From Zingiber officinale (taxonomy: Eukaryota > Streptophyta > Magnoliopsida > Zingiberales > Zingiberaceae), in contig NC_055996.1 of assembly GCF_018446385.1 (NCBI RefSeq), forward strand, positions 128,512,532 to 128,576,531: a stretch of 64,000 nt of DNA, given 5' to 3'. The notes beneath the pieces are model-generated. The model was given only the letters and a program-made list of their open reading frames with translations, searched no databases and was not told the DNA's origin. Below, in pieces: positions 32,013 through 43,624 of this stretch; position 1 is the stretch's first letter, and every line of letters begins with the position of its first letter. The position numbers and the translations under genes were made by a program.

Positions 32013-32488
32013 CTATTCTACCCAACACATTCCTATTTGCCTTCTAAGTCCACTGAACTCAAGTTCAGGTAAGGGTTTTGTAAAAATGTCAGCTAGGTTT
32101 GATTTGGACTCAACGTGGTTGAGTGCAATTTCATCTTTAGCTACATGATCCCTTACAAAGTGGTGTTTTACCTCTATGTGTTTGGTCCTAGAGTGATATA
32201 TAGGATTTTTTGTTAGATTAATTGAGCTGATATTATCAATAAAGATTTTAGTATTTTTATAGTCTAGTTGATAGTCTTTTAGTGTATGCATCATCCATAA
32301 CAATTGAGATGCACATTCTCCTAGAGCTATGTATTCAGCTTCTGTAGTGGATAGAGCAACACAATGTTGCTTTCTACTTGACCAACTTACTAGGCACTGA
32401 CCTAGAATCTGGCAGCCACCACTTGTACTTTTTCTGTCTAGCTTGCACCCGGCATAGTCTGAATCAGAATAGCCATAAAGGTCAAAAG
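32013..32488 (-). pseudogene. copia-2 RNase H C-terminal part
   Basis: The minus-strand frame begins at the solo-LTR boundary with Y-S-D-S-D-Y-A-G-C and S-T-S-G-G-C, the Asp-containing and glycine-rich motifs of copia RNase H, followed by S-T-T-E-A-E-Y-I-A and a normal C-terminus and stop at 32013. It continues the frame of 35155-37310 once the solo LTR and one TSD are discounted. Confidence 0.88.
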
Positions 32489-35149
32489 TGTTGGTTGCTA
32501 CTCGGAAAGCCTAGAGGTTCCACTGTACAAAAATTTTGTACAAAGGTCTGAACCTTTTCCTAGCTACCATGTGTTCTTTTAAATTAAATTTTGGATCGCC
32601 TGCGGAACTTAACACGTTTGATCCAAAACTTAATCTATTTGTTCTTTTAGGTTTTGACTTGGATCTCCTACGGAACTTAACACGTTCGACCCAAATCACC
32701 TTAAGTTATTAATTCCATTAAATATTAATTTCCATAATTGGTTCCCAGTACTGACGTGGCGAGGCACATGGCCTTCTTGGATATGGGAGCAACCACCACC
32801 GACTAGACAAAACCTTTTATAGAAATCTAATATTTAATTTCCTAAAATAACTTTAGGTTAACCGAAAAGAACAATCAAATCACAAGGAAAGATAAAACAA
32901 AAGAACACAACTTCGAAAAACATATTCAAATACTAGAATCGTAAGCCTCTTGTATTTGGTATTATTTCCAAAATAACTAGTATGATGCGGAAAGAAAAAA
33001 TACTAGTTATACCTTTTAGAAAGACCTCTTGATCTTCTACCGTATTCCTCTTCTAACCTCGGACGTTGTGTGGGCAACGATCTTCCGAGATGAGAATCCA
33101 CCAGCACCTTCTTCTCCTTTCTTCAAGTTTCGCCAAGCACATAGCTTCCAAAAGATGAAGATCTTTTCCACCAACCAAGCTCCAAGGATACAAGCTTTCT
33201 CCTTCTTCTTCTTCTTCTCCAAGTAGTATCCGCCACCACAAGAGCTCCAAGCAAATAGAGAAGGTTCTGCCACCACCAAGAGGAAGAGAGGAAGAGAGGT
33301 TGGCCCACAACACCAAGGAAAAGAGGGAGAGAAATAATAGAGGTTGTTCACCATGAAGCCTTCTCTACCCCTCTTTTATAATCCTTGGTCTTGGCAAATA
33401 AGGAAATTTAATTAAAACTTCCTTAATTCTTTTGCCATGAAAAGGAAAAATTTATTTAATTAAAACAATTTTCCTTTTCTCAATTTACATGGTCCCACAC
33501 TAAAGTTACAAACAAGGAGAGTTTTAATTAATTAAAACTTCCTAATTTGTCTCCAGAAATTTATAAAATTTCTCCAATAATTTAATCCCTTCATGATTGG
33601 TTTATAAAAAGGAAATTTAATAAATTAAAATCTTTCTTTTAAACATGCGGATAAAAATAAAGTTATCTCTAAAAATTAAAATCTCTTTTAATCTACAAAT
33701 AAGGAAAGATATCAAATCTTTTCTCAATCTTTTGTAGAAACTAATAAAAGAGAATTATTAATTTTTAAACTTTCTTTTAAATCATAAACATGGTTAAAAG
33801 GAAAGTTTTCTTAAAATTTAAAATCCTCCTTTAATCAACAAATAAGGAAAGATTTCAAATTTTAAACTCTCTTTTAAACATATAGATGATTTACAAATAA
33901 GGAAAGTTTTTACCAAAAATTAAAACAATCCTTTTAATCTACAAATAAGGAAAGAGATTAATCTCTTCTCTTAATCTTTTTGTAGAAAGTTATAAAAGGA
34001 AATTTTTAATTTTTAAACTCTCTTTTAAAATCATGATATCCACATAAGAAATAATTTTAATAAAAATCCTTTTAATATTCTAGTGGCCGGTCACCTAAGC
34101 TTGAGACCCAAGCTTTGGCCGGCCACCTACATGACTCATCCACTTGATCTTGGCCAGCCCTAGCTTGGGTTCCAAGCTAGCTTGGCCGGCCCCATTGGAT
34201 GGGTAAGAAGGTGGGTATGCGGTGGGTATAAATCTCTATATACTAGAGGCTACGATAGGGACCGAGAGGAGGAATTGGTTTTGGTCTCCCGATAAAATTA
34301 AGCATCCCGTGTTCGCCCCGAACACACAACTTAATTTCATCAATAATAATTCATTCCACTAAAGAACTATTATTGAACTACCGCACCAATCCCAAATTAC
34401 ATTTTGGGCTCCTTCTTATTATGAGTGTGTTAGTCTCCCTGTGTTTAAGATAACAAATGTCCACTAATTAAGTAAGTTACTGACAACTCACTTAATTAAT
34501 ATCTAGCTCCAAGAGTAGTACCACTCAACTTCATCGTCATGTCGAACTAAGTCCACTGCAGGTTTAACATGACAATCCTTATGAGCTCCTCTTGGGGACA
34601 TTCTCAACCTAGATCACTAGGACACAGTTTCCTTCTATAGTCAACAACACACACTATAAGTGATATCATTTCCCAACTTATCGGGCTTATTGATTCATCG
34701 AACTAAATCTCACCCATTGATAAATTAAAGAAATAAATATCAAATATATGTGCTTGTTATTATATTAGGATTAAGAGCACACACTTCCATAATAACTGAG
34801 GTCTTTGTTTCTTTATAAAGTCAGTATAAAAGAAACGACCTCTAATGGTCCTACTCAATACACTCTAAGTGTACTAGTGTAATTATATAGTTAAGATAAA
34901 CTAATACCTAATTACACTACGACCTTCCAATGGTTTGTTCCTTTCCATCTTGGTCGTGAGCTTCTGTTTATAATTTATAAGGAACCGATAACATGATCTT
35001 CTGTATGTGACACCACACACCATGTTATCTACAATATAAATTAATTGAGCAACTACATTTATCATAAATATAGACATTTGACCAATGCGATTCTTATTTC
35101 TAGATTAATGTTTATACCAAAAGCTAGGCTTTTAGTATACACTCTAACA
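32489..35149 (-). mobile_element. Solo C-LTR in the copia-2 RNase H
   Basis: It is 2661 bp, TGTTGGTTGC...ACTCTAACA, with TSD aaaag (32484-32488, 35150-35154). It is very similar to the solo LTR at 14201-16845; in the first 220 bp I see about one difference. It has no internal region. The central 33400-34080 block holds the AT-rich CTACAAA hairpins, and 34085-34200 the GGCCGGCC/AAGCTT block. Confidence 0.95.
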
Positions 35150-37310
35150 AAAAGTGCAGGTTCTTGGATACCAAAGTCCTACATTTAGAGTTCCTTTAAT
35201 ATACCTCAGTATTCTTTTAACATATGTTAGGTGTGACTCTTTTGCACAGGATTGGTATCTTGCACACATACCTACTGCAAACAGTATGTCAGGTCGACTT
35301 GCAGTTAGATAAAGTAAACTCCCTATGGCACTCCTATAGTATTTTGGGTCTACAGGTTTTCCTTCAGGGTCAGAGTCAATGTTTATGTTGGTTGCCATTG
35401 GAGTATTTATAATTTTTGAGTTTTCCATGCTGAATTTTTTGATTAACTCCTTAGCATACTTAGTTTGATAAATGTAGATTCCATCTTTGGTTTGTTTTAT
35501 TTGTAAGCCTAAGAAAAAGTTGAGTTCCCCAACCATGCTCATTTCAAATTCACTTTCCATTAACTTAATAAATTCTTTTAGAAATTTTGAGTTAGTTGAG
35601 CCAAAAATTATGTCATCAACATAGATTTGGGCTATAAAGATGTCTTTTCCTATAGTTTTCACGAACAAAGTAGGATCGATTTGTCCTTGGTTAAATTCTT
35701 TGGATATTAAGTAATTAGATAATCTTTCATACCATGCTCTAGGGGCTTGTTTTAGTCCATATAGTGCCTTTTTTAATTTAAAAACGTGATTAGGGTAGTC
35801 TATGTCTTCAAACCCTGGAGGTTGGCTTACGTAGACTTCTTCCTTGATAAAACCATTTAAAAAGGCTGACTTAATGTCCATTTGGTACAATTTGAATCCT
35901 TTATTGGCTGCATAGGCTAATAACATCCTAATGGACTCGAGTCTAGCTACTGGAGCATAGGTTTCATCATAGTCTAGGCCTTCGACTTGACTAAACCCTT
36001 TGGCTACTAACCTTGCCTTGTTTCTTACTATATCACCGTGATCATCTAACTTGTTCCTAAAAACCCATTTAGTATCTATTATTGATTTATCTATGGGTTT
36101 AGGTACAAGGTCCCAGACTTGGTTTCTCTCAAATTGGGCTAATTCTTCCTGCATTGCAATGATCCAGTCTGGATCAGGCAGGGCTTCTTCTATAGTTTTA
36201 GGTTCAATTTTAGAAATTAGAGCAATTTGACTAAGGTTTCTATAGGACGATCTAGTTTTGACTCCTAGGTTTGGGTCACCCAAAATTTGGTCAGGTGGGT
36301 GAGAGGTGCTTATTCTAGTTGGTCTTATCTGTGAGTCAGAAACTGGTTCTTCAGACTCATTAAGATTAGGTTGGATTTCATCATCATCTACATCTCTTGG
36401 ATTAGTGTTAATATTTGCATTAGGTAAGTTGTTTTCTTTATCAAATATTACATTAGTTGTTTCTTCAACTTTCAATGTATTTTGATTATATACTCTAAAG
36501 GCTCTACTGGTAGAGGAGTATCCTAAGAATATTCCTTGGTTAGATTTAGGTGTAAATTTTCCTAAGTAATCTTTAGTATTTAAAATGTGAACTTTACAAC
36601 CAAATACTTTTAAATAGTTTAGATTGGGAATTTTATGATAGTAGAGTTCATACGGTGTTTTGTTGTGATATTTGTTTATTAAAATTCTGTTTTGAATATA
36701 ATTTGCCGTATTTATTGCTTCAGCCCAAAATTGGTGACTTAACTCATATTCGTTTAACATTGTCCTAGCGGCTTCTTGTAGTGTTCTATTTTTACGTTCT
36801 ACTAGTCCATTTTGTTGGGGGGTTCTAGGACATGAAAATTCATGTTGGTATCCATTTATTTTACAAAATTGGGTGAACTTATGATTTTCAAATTTCCCTC
36901 CGTGATCACTTCTTATTCTTTTAATTTTAGTATCTTTTTCATTTTCCGTTAAGTTGCAAAAATTACTAAATATTTCATAGGTTTCATCTTTTGTTTTTAG
37001 AAATTTTACCCAAGTGTACCTGGAGTAATCATCAATTATTACTAAGCAATATTGGTTCTTGTTTAGTGATTTGGCTCCATGTGAATCAAATAGATCAAGG
37101 TGAAGGAGCTCAAGTATGGTGTTAGATCTTTCTAGGTTAGTTGACTTGTGGGTTGACTTGGTTTGTTTTCCTTTTTGGCATGCATCACAGATTGAATTTT
37201 CAATAAATTTTAATTTGGGCAAACCTCTAACTAGACCATTTTGACTCATTCTTGAAATAAGTCTTGTGTGTGTGTGACCCAGCCTTCTGTGCCACAGTTG
37301 GGTTTCCTCT
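35150..37310 (-). pseudogene. copia-2 pol: GAG-pre-integrase, integrase, reverse transcriptase
   Basis: On the minus strand the frame is open for over 700 codons. The L-W-H-R-R-L-G-H motif (about 37290) shows it begins upstream of the first Met at 37249. The integrase has [15 protein letters not shown] and N-G-L-V-E-R, i.e. D-D-E intact. RT has [26 protein letters not shown] and Y-V-D-D. The frame is then cut by the solo LTR within RNase H. The only lesion seen in this stretch is that insertion. Upstream protease was not found. Confidence 0.88.
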
Positions 37311-37385
37311 TGTTATGTCAGGAGACACTTTATAGAGGATATTGATAAATTAATTGTGTAGATGTTATTTTTCCTAAGTCCCTTA

Positions 37386-37890
37386 AGTTTAATATAAGTT
37401 TGAAATTTAAGTTTTTAAAATAAGTTTGAAATTTAAGTTTTTTAAAAATAAGTTTGAAATTTAAGTTTAAAATAAGTTTGAAATTTAAGTTTTAAAATAA
37501 GTTTGAAATTTAAGTTTAAAATAATTTTGAAATTTAAGTTTTTTTTTTTTAAAATAATTTTAAGTTTAAAATAATTTTGAAATTTAAGTTTAAAATAATT
37601 TTGAAATTTAAGTTTTTAAAAGAAGTTTGAAATTTAAGTTTTTTAACAATAAGTTTGAAATTTAAGTTTAAAATAATTTTGAAATTTAAGTTTTTAAAAT
37701 AATTTTGAAATTTAAGTTTAAAATAATTTTGAAATTTAAGTTTTTAAAATAATTTTGAAATTTAAGTTTTTAAAATAATTTTGAAATTTAAGTTTTTAAA
37801 ATAATTTTGAAATTTAAGTTTTTTAAAATAATTTTGAAATTTAAGTTTTTAAAATAATTTTGAAATTTAAGTTTTTAAAATAATTTTCAG
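37386..37890. repeat. AT-rich tandem array in copia-2 between gag and pol
   Basis: About 20 variants of a 22-27-bp unit, TTGAAATTTAAGTTTTTAAAATAA, differ mainly in the length of T and A runs. It lies exactly where the protease is expected in a copia element. A related AT-rich low-complexity block lies at 38455-38620. Confidence 0.93.
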
Positions 37891-38749
37891 TTTGATTTTA
37901 ATTACTTAGTCATCTCACCCGATCTAATTTCTCAATCAGGGAATCCTATAATTTTTGTGAGATGAATTGAGATTCAATTTAAGGGTTTTGTTTAGTCTTG
38001 TGTTAGATTCAGGTTTAGCTTTGGATTCAACAAGTAAGCATTCTTTGGATAAACTTCTGGGCTATGGTGAGTCACAAGGAGCTCATTAAAATAACCATGC
38101 CTTCGAGGTTTTCCAAATAGTCCTACCTATTGAACTTAATACTAAAACTTGGTCTAACTAGTTAGGATCCATTTAAGGGTAGCTTCGGTCAGTTCCACTT
38201 GGCCAAATGCACCAGGTCGAAGCCATATCTTCCTAGACATGCGATGCCCAAGTTTCCCTAACGTACTATCATCCAAAAACTTCACCAGTACTGTGGTTCA
38301 AGTTAAACTTATCCCGTTTTAATCTAACCTTAACTACCCTGCCGGGTAATCTATTCTTGTTTTACCCATTCCGGGTAAATTAGGTTCAGTTACCCTGTCG
38401 GGTAGTTCAGTTGGAGGTGCCAGCTAGTTTGGACCCTCCATCTATTTTTCATTTATAATTTCAATTTGTTTAATTTATAATTTTTTAAATTAATTTCGAA
38501 TTTCAAATTTTGAATTTAGAATTTAATTTTGAATTTTTAAATTAATTTCGAATTTTGAATTTTTAATTTTAAATTTTTAATTTTAAATTTTTAATTTAAT
38601 TTCGAATTTTGAATTACGATCGTTTTCATTTTAGCTTTCCCTGGATCACGGCCTCGATATGGTCTGTCGAGGTAGTATATTTGATCCTTCGGAACCCAGT
38701 ATTGGCCAAGTCCAATTTGATTTATCAATTTGGACTTGGGAACCCATGC
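37891..38749 (-). other. copia-2 gag-pol spacer
   Basis: No intact ORF is present. A pair of CTACCCTGCCGGGTA and TACCCTGTCGGGTA hairpins occurs at about 38335-38410. Stops occur in all frames, and the protease active-site motif of copia elements was not found. Confidence 0.55.
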
Positions 38750-40255
38750 TTAGACTGATTTACTACTTTGTTTGTTTATTAAGGATAAATAAGATTTATA
38801 TTTCTTTTTACTTTTATATCCTAGTCCAGTTCTATTGTAGACGGCTCTTTGTGTCCCAAGAATTAGATCCAAATTCTTGGAGCCCGGAGAGAACTTTTCT
38901 AAAGTAATTTTTAAATCATTTAACTGATTTTTCAGATTTGAATTTTCTTTCTCAAGTTGTTGTACTTGAGTTGAATCTTCAGTTAAAGATTTTGAGTTAG
39001 TTACTCCTTTAAGAATGGTTACTTCTTTTAAAAGTGACTTAATTTTCAAATTTGACTTGGCTAATTTGCGAAGTAAATAATTGACTAAATTATTAAGCCT
39101 AGGAATACTTACAGCGGAGTCTGGCCCTTCGGAAACGAATGCGGATCCGTGGCTTTGCTCGGAGTCGGCTTCTGACTCGCTCTCGGATTCGATGATCTGA
39201 TCCCGGGCCATCAATGCGAGTAAACTCGTTTGGTCGAGTTCGTCGTCTTCGTCCTCCGAAGAAGATTCGTCCCAGGTTGCCTTTAGGGCCTTCTTTCTTC
39301 TTTGCTTTTTGGCCTCCTTTTGGTTGGGACAGTTGGCCTTGATATGCCCTTTCTGGTTGCACCCGTAACATGTGACTTCGAACTTTACCTTTGAGTTTTG
39401 TTGGGCCTCCCTGGATTGGACTGCCTTCTTTAGATCTTTCTTGTTGAAGCTCTTCTTCTTCTTGTAGAGCTTCTTTACAAGATTCACAAGTTCGCTGGTC
39501 AGATCATCTTCTGAATCTTCTGAGTCAGGTTCGTCTTCTGATTCCGATTCAATTTTTCTCCGTCCTCTTGATTCCCGTGTTCGACTCGTTCCTGCAATCA
39601 AAGCAATACCTTTCTCGGATGGCAGTGCATTAGTTTGTTCATGGAGTTCAAATTCGCTAAATAACTCGTCTAATTTTAAGGATGACAAATCCTTAGAGAC
39701 TTTGTAGGCATCTACCATTGATGCCCACAATGAACTCCTAGGAAATGAGTTAAGTGCATACCTTATTATATCTCTGTTTTCTACCTTCTGCCCGATTCCA
39801 TGAAGGGAATTCAGGATATCTTGAATTCGAGCGTGTAAAGAACTTGCCGTCTCGCCTTCCTGCATTTTCAAATTGTATAGTTTATTAAGTAACAAATCAC
39901 GCTTACTTACCTTGGTTTCCGAGGTGCCCTCGTGTAGTTCGATCAGTTTCTCCCATAGTTCCTTTGCGGAAGAGAATGGACCGACTCTGTTGAGCTCTTC
40001 TTTGGTCAGACCGCACTGGATGGTGCAGGTAGCTTTGGCGTCGGCTTCCACCTTTTTGATAAATGCGGGCTCCCAGTTCTCACAGGATGTAGGCTTACCG
40101 TCTGTACCAGTTGGTAGTTGCAATCCTGTTTTGACGATCATCCAGGTGTCGAACTGGATCTTTAGATAAATTTCCATTCGCCCCTTCCAATATCCGAAGT
40201 CTTCTCCGGAAAATAATGGGGGACGAACGGTGCTAAATCCTTCTTGTTGGGCCAT
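38750..40255 (-). CDS. copia-2 gag polyprotein
   Basis: The 501-codon intact ORF begins M-A-Q-Q-E-G (ATG at 40253-40255), 250 bp after the PBS. Residues 1-220 hold the copia gag (UBN2-type) region: W-K-G-R-M-E-I-Y-L, A-K-E-L-W-E-K-L, L-H-A-R-I-Q-D-I-L. An acidic Ser/Glu stretch follows, and then the zinc knuckle C-Y-G-C-N-Q-K-G-H-I-K-A-N-C. The C-terminal third is Leu/Ser-rich and coiled-coil-like. The product would form the retrotransposon capsid in the cytoplasm. No lesion is seen. It is separated from pol by 1.4 kb of non-coding sequence, so it is not a gag-pol fusion as in most copia elements. Confidence 0.85.
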   Translation of the reverse strand: MAQQEGFSTVRPPLFSGEDFGYWKGRMEIYLKIQFDTWMIVKTGLQLPTGTDGKPTSCENWEPAFIKKVEADAKATCTIQCGLTKEELNRVGPFSSAKELWEKLIELHEGTSETKVSKRDLLLNKLYNLKMQEGETASSLHARIQDILNSLHGIGQKVENRDIIRYALNSFPRSSLWASMVDAYKVSKDLSSLKLDELFSEFELHEQTNALPSEKGIALIAGTSRTRESRGRRKIESESEDEPDSEDSEDDLTSELVNLVKKLYKKKKSFNKKDLKKAVQSREAQQNSKVKFEVTCYGCNQKGHIKANCPNQKEAKKQRRKKALKATWDESSSEDEDDELDQTSLLALMARDQIIESESESEADSEQSHGSAFVSEGPDSAVSIPRLNNLVNYLLRKLAKSNLKIKSLLKEVTILKGVTNSKSLTEDSTQVQQLEKENSNLKNQLNDLKITLEKFSPGSKNLDLILGTQRAVYNRTGLGYKSKKKYKSYLSLINKQSSKSV

Positions 40256-40493
40256 TTAGATCTAAAAAAAAAACAGAAACAACAAGATCTATTCCAAGAC
40301 TAAGTCTTGGATTAGTAGTGCGGGAGGAAGGAAAAAATAACAGACTCAAGTGGTATTGACCAGCTTTGAGCAGAAAATTGATTCGTAAAAAGAAATTAGA
40401 ATATAGCTATGAGGCTAAATTCTAATCGACTCCGAACGAAACCACGAAAAAAAATTGTCTCGAATAGTGGTTGCACTGATTCAAGATGACCCC

Positions 40494-40505
40494 GCTCTGA
40501 TACCA
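40494..40505 (-). other. Primer-binding site of copia-2
   Basis: The minus-strand sequence TGGTATCAGAGC, complementary to the 3' end of initiator tRNA-Met, stands two bases from the LTR. It defines the direction of the element. Confidence 0.9.
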
Positions 40506-40507
40506 AT

Positions 40508-41646
40508 TGTTGGATCGAGAAGCGCTAGAGGGGGGGGTGAATAGCGCTCGTGGCTATTTCATTCGATTATCGAAAAACTATCAGAGTTAAAACGTACAGC
40601 GGAATAAGCGGAAATAAAATAAAGCGATAACACAAAGAGACAGGTCGATTTTACTTCGTTCGGAGCCTGAGTCGACTCCTACTCGAAGGCCCGCGATCCT
40701 TGATCGCTTCCGGTGGGCAACAACTATAAGCTCGTTAAAAGATTACAATTATAAGTACAAATAAAAGCTATCAAAAATTATACCGACAACAAGAAATGCT
40801 AATCCTGAAGCTTCGGGTCGTCGGGCACTTGTAGTAGCACTTCGGAGCGTCTTTTGGAGCAGCGTGTTGATGAAAGATCACTTAGAATTCGTTGTCTGTT
40901 GAAGCTGCACCTCAACCCTCCTTTTATATGCGGTTCCGGGCGCCTGAATCCCATCCGGGCGCCTGGAATGTGACGTGGCCAACCAACCAGGATGCTCCAC
41001 GTGGCGAAGTCGCGCAGAGGATAGAATTTGGTCCCGGGCGCCCGGACAGCCTTTTTCCAGCAGGTTCCTCACCTACAAACAAAGGTTAGTCCGAGCAAAA
41101 TACCCTGCAAGACAGTGTTAGAATCTGATAAAACACACTAAGTAATAATTGACAGTCTTCGGACTGTCCGAGTCTAACTTTGGATTTCCATCCGGAAACC
41201 CTAGGTCGACCCGACGCCTACTGTTCCCTCTGCGGGCAACGCGTCCTCACCTACTCCACTCAGGAGATTTACCTGTTGCCGGTCGATCCTTCAGATCGAC
41301 TGGACTTTTGCTCAGCACTCTATGCTTCCGGACTTTCTGCTGGACATCCGCTTCCCCGGCTAGTCCAGTCTTTCACCTGGTTCGCGACACCAGGACTTTT
41401 CACCTAGGGTTACCACCCCCTAGGACTTTTGCCTGAAGCCATCAACCTGCCAAGACTTTCCGCATAGGGTTACCACCCCCTATGACCTAGGGTTACCGCC
41501 CCCTAGGGTTTTCCTTTTGCCTAACCGCAGCTAGGACTTTCTTGAAATCCTCAAGTAGACTTGTTAGACTAAAAAATATCTTAACTTTGAATTCTTTGCC
41601 GTTATCGAAACACGAGTTCGATCGTCGGATGCTTCCCGCACCAACA
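40508..41646 (-). repeat. copia-2 right LTR (5' LTR)
   Basis: The 1139-bp LTR starts TGTTGGATCGAGAAGCG and ends CCGCACCAACA. The palindrome block at 40934-41048 has three GGGCGCC motifs and about 65 bp (near 40968-41033) that have no counterpart in the other LTR. Confidence 0.95.
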
Positions 41647-41651
41647 AGAAC

Positions 41652-43624
41652 CACCTAGCACCTTCTTCTTCTTCCTTCAAGTTTCGGCCAAGCAAAAACT
41701 TCCAAAGGATGAAGAACTTTTTCCACCAACCAAGCTCCAAGGGATGCAAGCTTTCTCTCCTTCTTCTTCAAGCTAGAATCCGGCCACCAATTAAAACTCC
41801 AAGAGCATGAAGAGGTTCGACCACAAGATGGAGAAGAAAGAAAGAGGAGGGGCCGGCCACACCCAAGGAGAAAAAGAGAGGAGAAAATAATAGAGTCGTT
41901 TTCCATGAAGGCACCTCTACCCCCTCTTTTATAATCCTTGGTCTTGGCAAATAAGGAAATTTAAATAAAAACTTCCTTAATTCTTTTGCCATGAAAAGGA
42001 AAAATTTTAATTAATTAAAATCAAAATTCTTTTCTCAATTTAAATGGCCGGCCACATTAATATCTCCAAGCAAATAAAATTTTAAACACAAATTAAAACT
42101 TCTTTATTTGCTTCCGGAAATTTATAAAAATTTATCCAATAATTTTTATCCCTTCATGATTGGTAAATAAAAAGGAAATTTTATAAATTAAAAACTTTCT
42201 TTTAAACGTGTGGATAATTTCTAAAAGGGAAAGTTATCTTTAAAAATTAAAATCTCCTTTCAATCTACAAATAAGGAAAGATATTAAATCTTTTCTTAAT
42301 CTTTTGTAGAAACTAATAAAAGAGAATTTTTAATTTTTAAACTTTCTTTTAAATCATGAACATGATTAAAAGGAAAGTTTTTACCAAAATTAAAATCAAC
42401 CTTTTAATCTACAAATAAGGAAAGAGATTTAGCTCTTCTCTTAATCTTTTGTAGAATCTTATAAAAGGAAATATTTAAATTTTTTAAACTCTCTTTTAAA
42501 TCATGTTATCCACATAAGAAAATTTTTTAAAATTAAATTCCTTTTTATTTTAATAGGGTTGGCCACCTAAGCTTGAGTTCAAGCTAAGGTCGGCCACATG
42601 AATTCACCCATGAACCAAACCATGGCCGGCCCTAGCTTGGTCTCCAAGCTAGCTTAGCCGGCCCTTATAGGATGGGTAAGAAGGTGGGTATGGGTGGGTA
42701 TAGTACTCTATAATTAAGAGGCTACGATAGGGACCGAGAGGAGGAATTGGTTTTGGTCTCCCGATAAAATTAAGCATCCCGTGTTCGCTCTGAACACACA
42801 ACTTAATTTTATCAATAATAATTCATTCCACTATAAAACTATTATTGAACTACCGCACCAATCCCAAATTACATTTTTGGGCTCCTTCTTATTATGAGTG
42901 TGTTAGTCTCCCTGTGTTTAAGATGTCGAATGTCCACTAATTAAGTGAGTTACTGACAACTCATTTAATTAATATCTTAGTCCAAGAGTAGTACCACTCA
43001 ACCTTATCATCATGTCGGACTAAGTCCACCTGCAGGGTTTAACATGACAATCCTTATGAGCTCCTCTTGGGGACATTCTCAACCTAGATTACTAGGACAC
43101 AGTTTCCTTCTATAATCAACAACACACACTATAAGTGATATCATTTCCCAACTTATCGGGCTTATTGATTTATCGAACTAAATCTCACCCATTGATAAAT
43201 TAAAGAAATAAATATTAAATATATGTGCTTGTTATTATATTAGGATTAAGAGCACACACTTCCATAATAACTGAGGTCTTTGTTCCTTTATAAAGTCAGT
43301 ATAAAAGAAACGACCTCTAATGGTCCTACTCAATACACTCTAAGTGTACTAGTGTAATTATATAGTTAAGATAAACTAATACCTAATTACACTACGACCT
43401 TCCAATGGTTTGTTCCTTTCCATCTTGGTCGTGAGCTACTGTTTATAATTTATAAGGTACTGATGACATGATCCTCTGTGTGTGACACCACACACCATGT
43501 TATCTACAATATAAATTAATTGAACAACTACATTTATCATAAATGTAGACATTTGACCAATGTGATTCTTATTTCTAGATAAATGTTTATACCAAAAGCT
43601 AGGCTTTTAGTATACATCCTAACA
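41652..43624 (-). repeat. C element left LTR, second part
   Basis: 1973 bp matching 48908-50880, ending ACATCCTAACA. The preceding agaac (41647-41651) is the copia-2 TSD. Together with 6498-7113 it gives 2589 bp. It includes the CTACAAATAAGGAAAG hairpins (42255-42460) and GGCCGGCC-type blocks at about 42043 and 42620. Confidence 0.93.

Larger units (their letters stand above)
7114..41646 (-). mobile_element. copia-2: SIRE-like Ty1/copia element with nested insertions
   Basis: Two LTRs (7114-8241 and 40508-41646) start TGTTGGATCG and end CACCAACA. The whole is flanked by the TSD agaac (7109-7113, 41647-41651), and the flanks join to match the uninterrupted C LTR at 48897-48912. On the minus strand the order is 5' LTR, PBS at 40494-40505 (initiator-Met type), gag, a non-coding AT repeat, GAG-pre-integrase/integrase/RT/RNase H, then a long 3' non-coding part with several polypurine runs. 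Nested inside are a Tat element and a solo C-LTR. Without them it would be about 8.9 kb. No protease domain was recognised. Confidence 0.9.
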
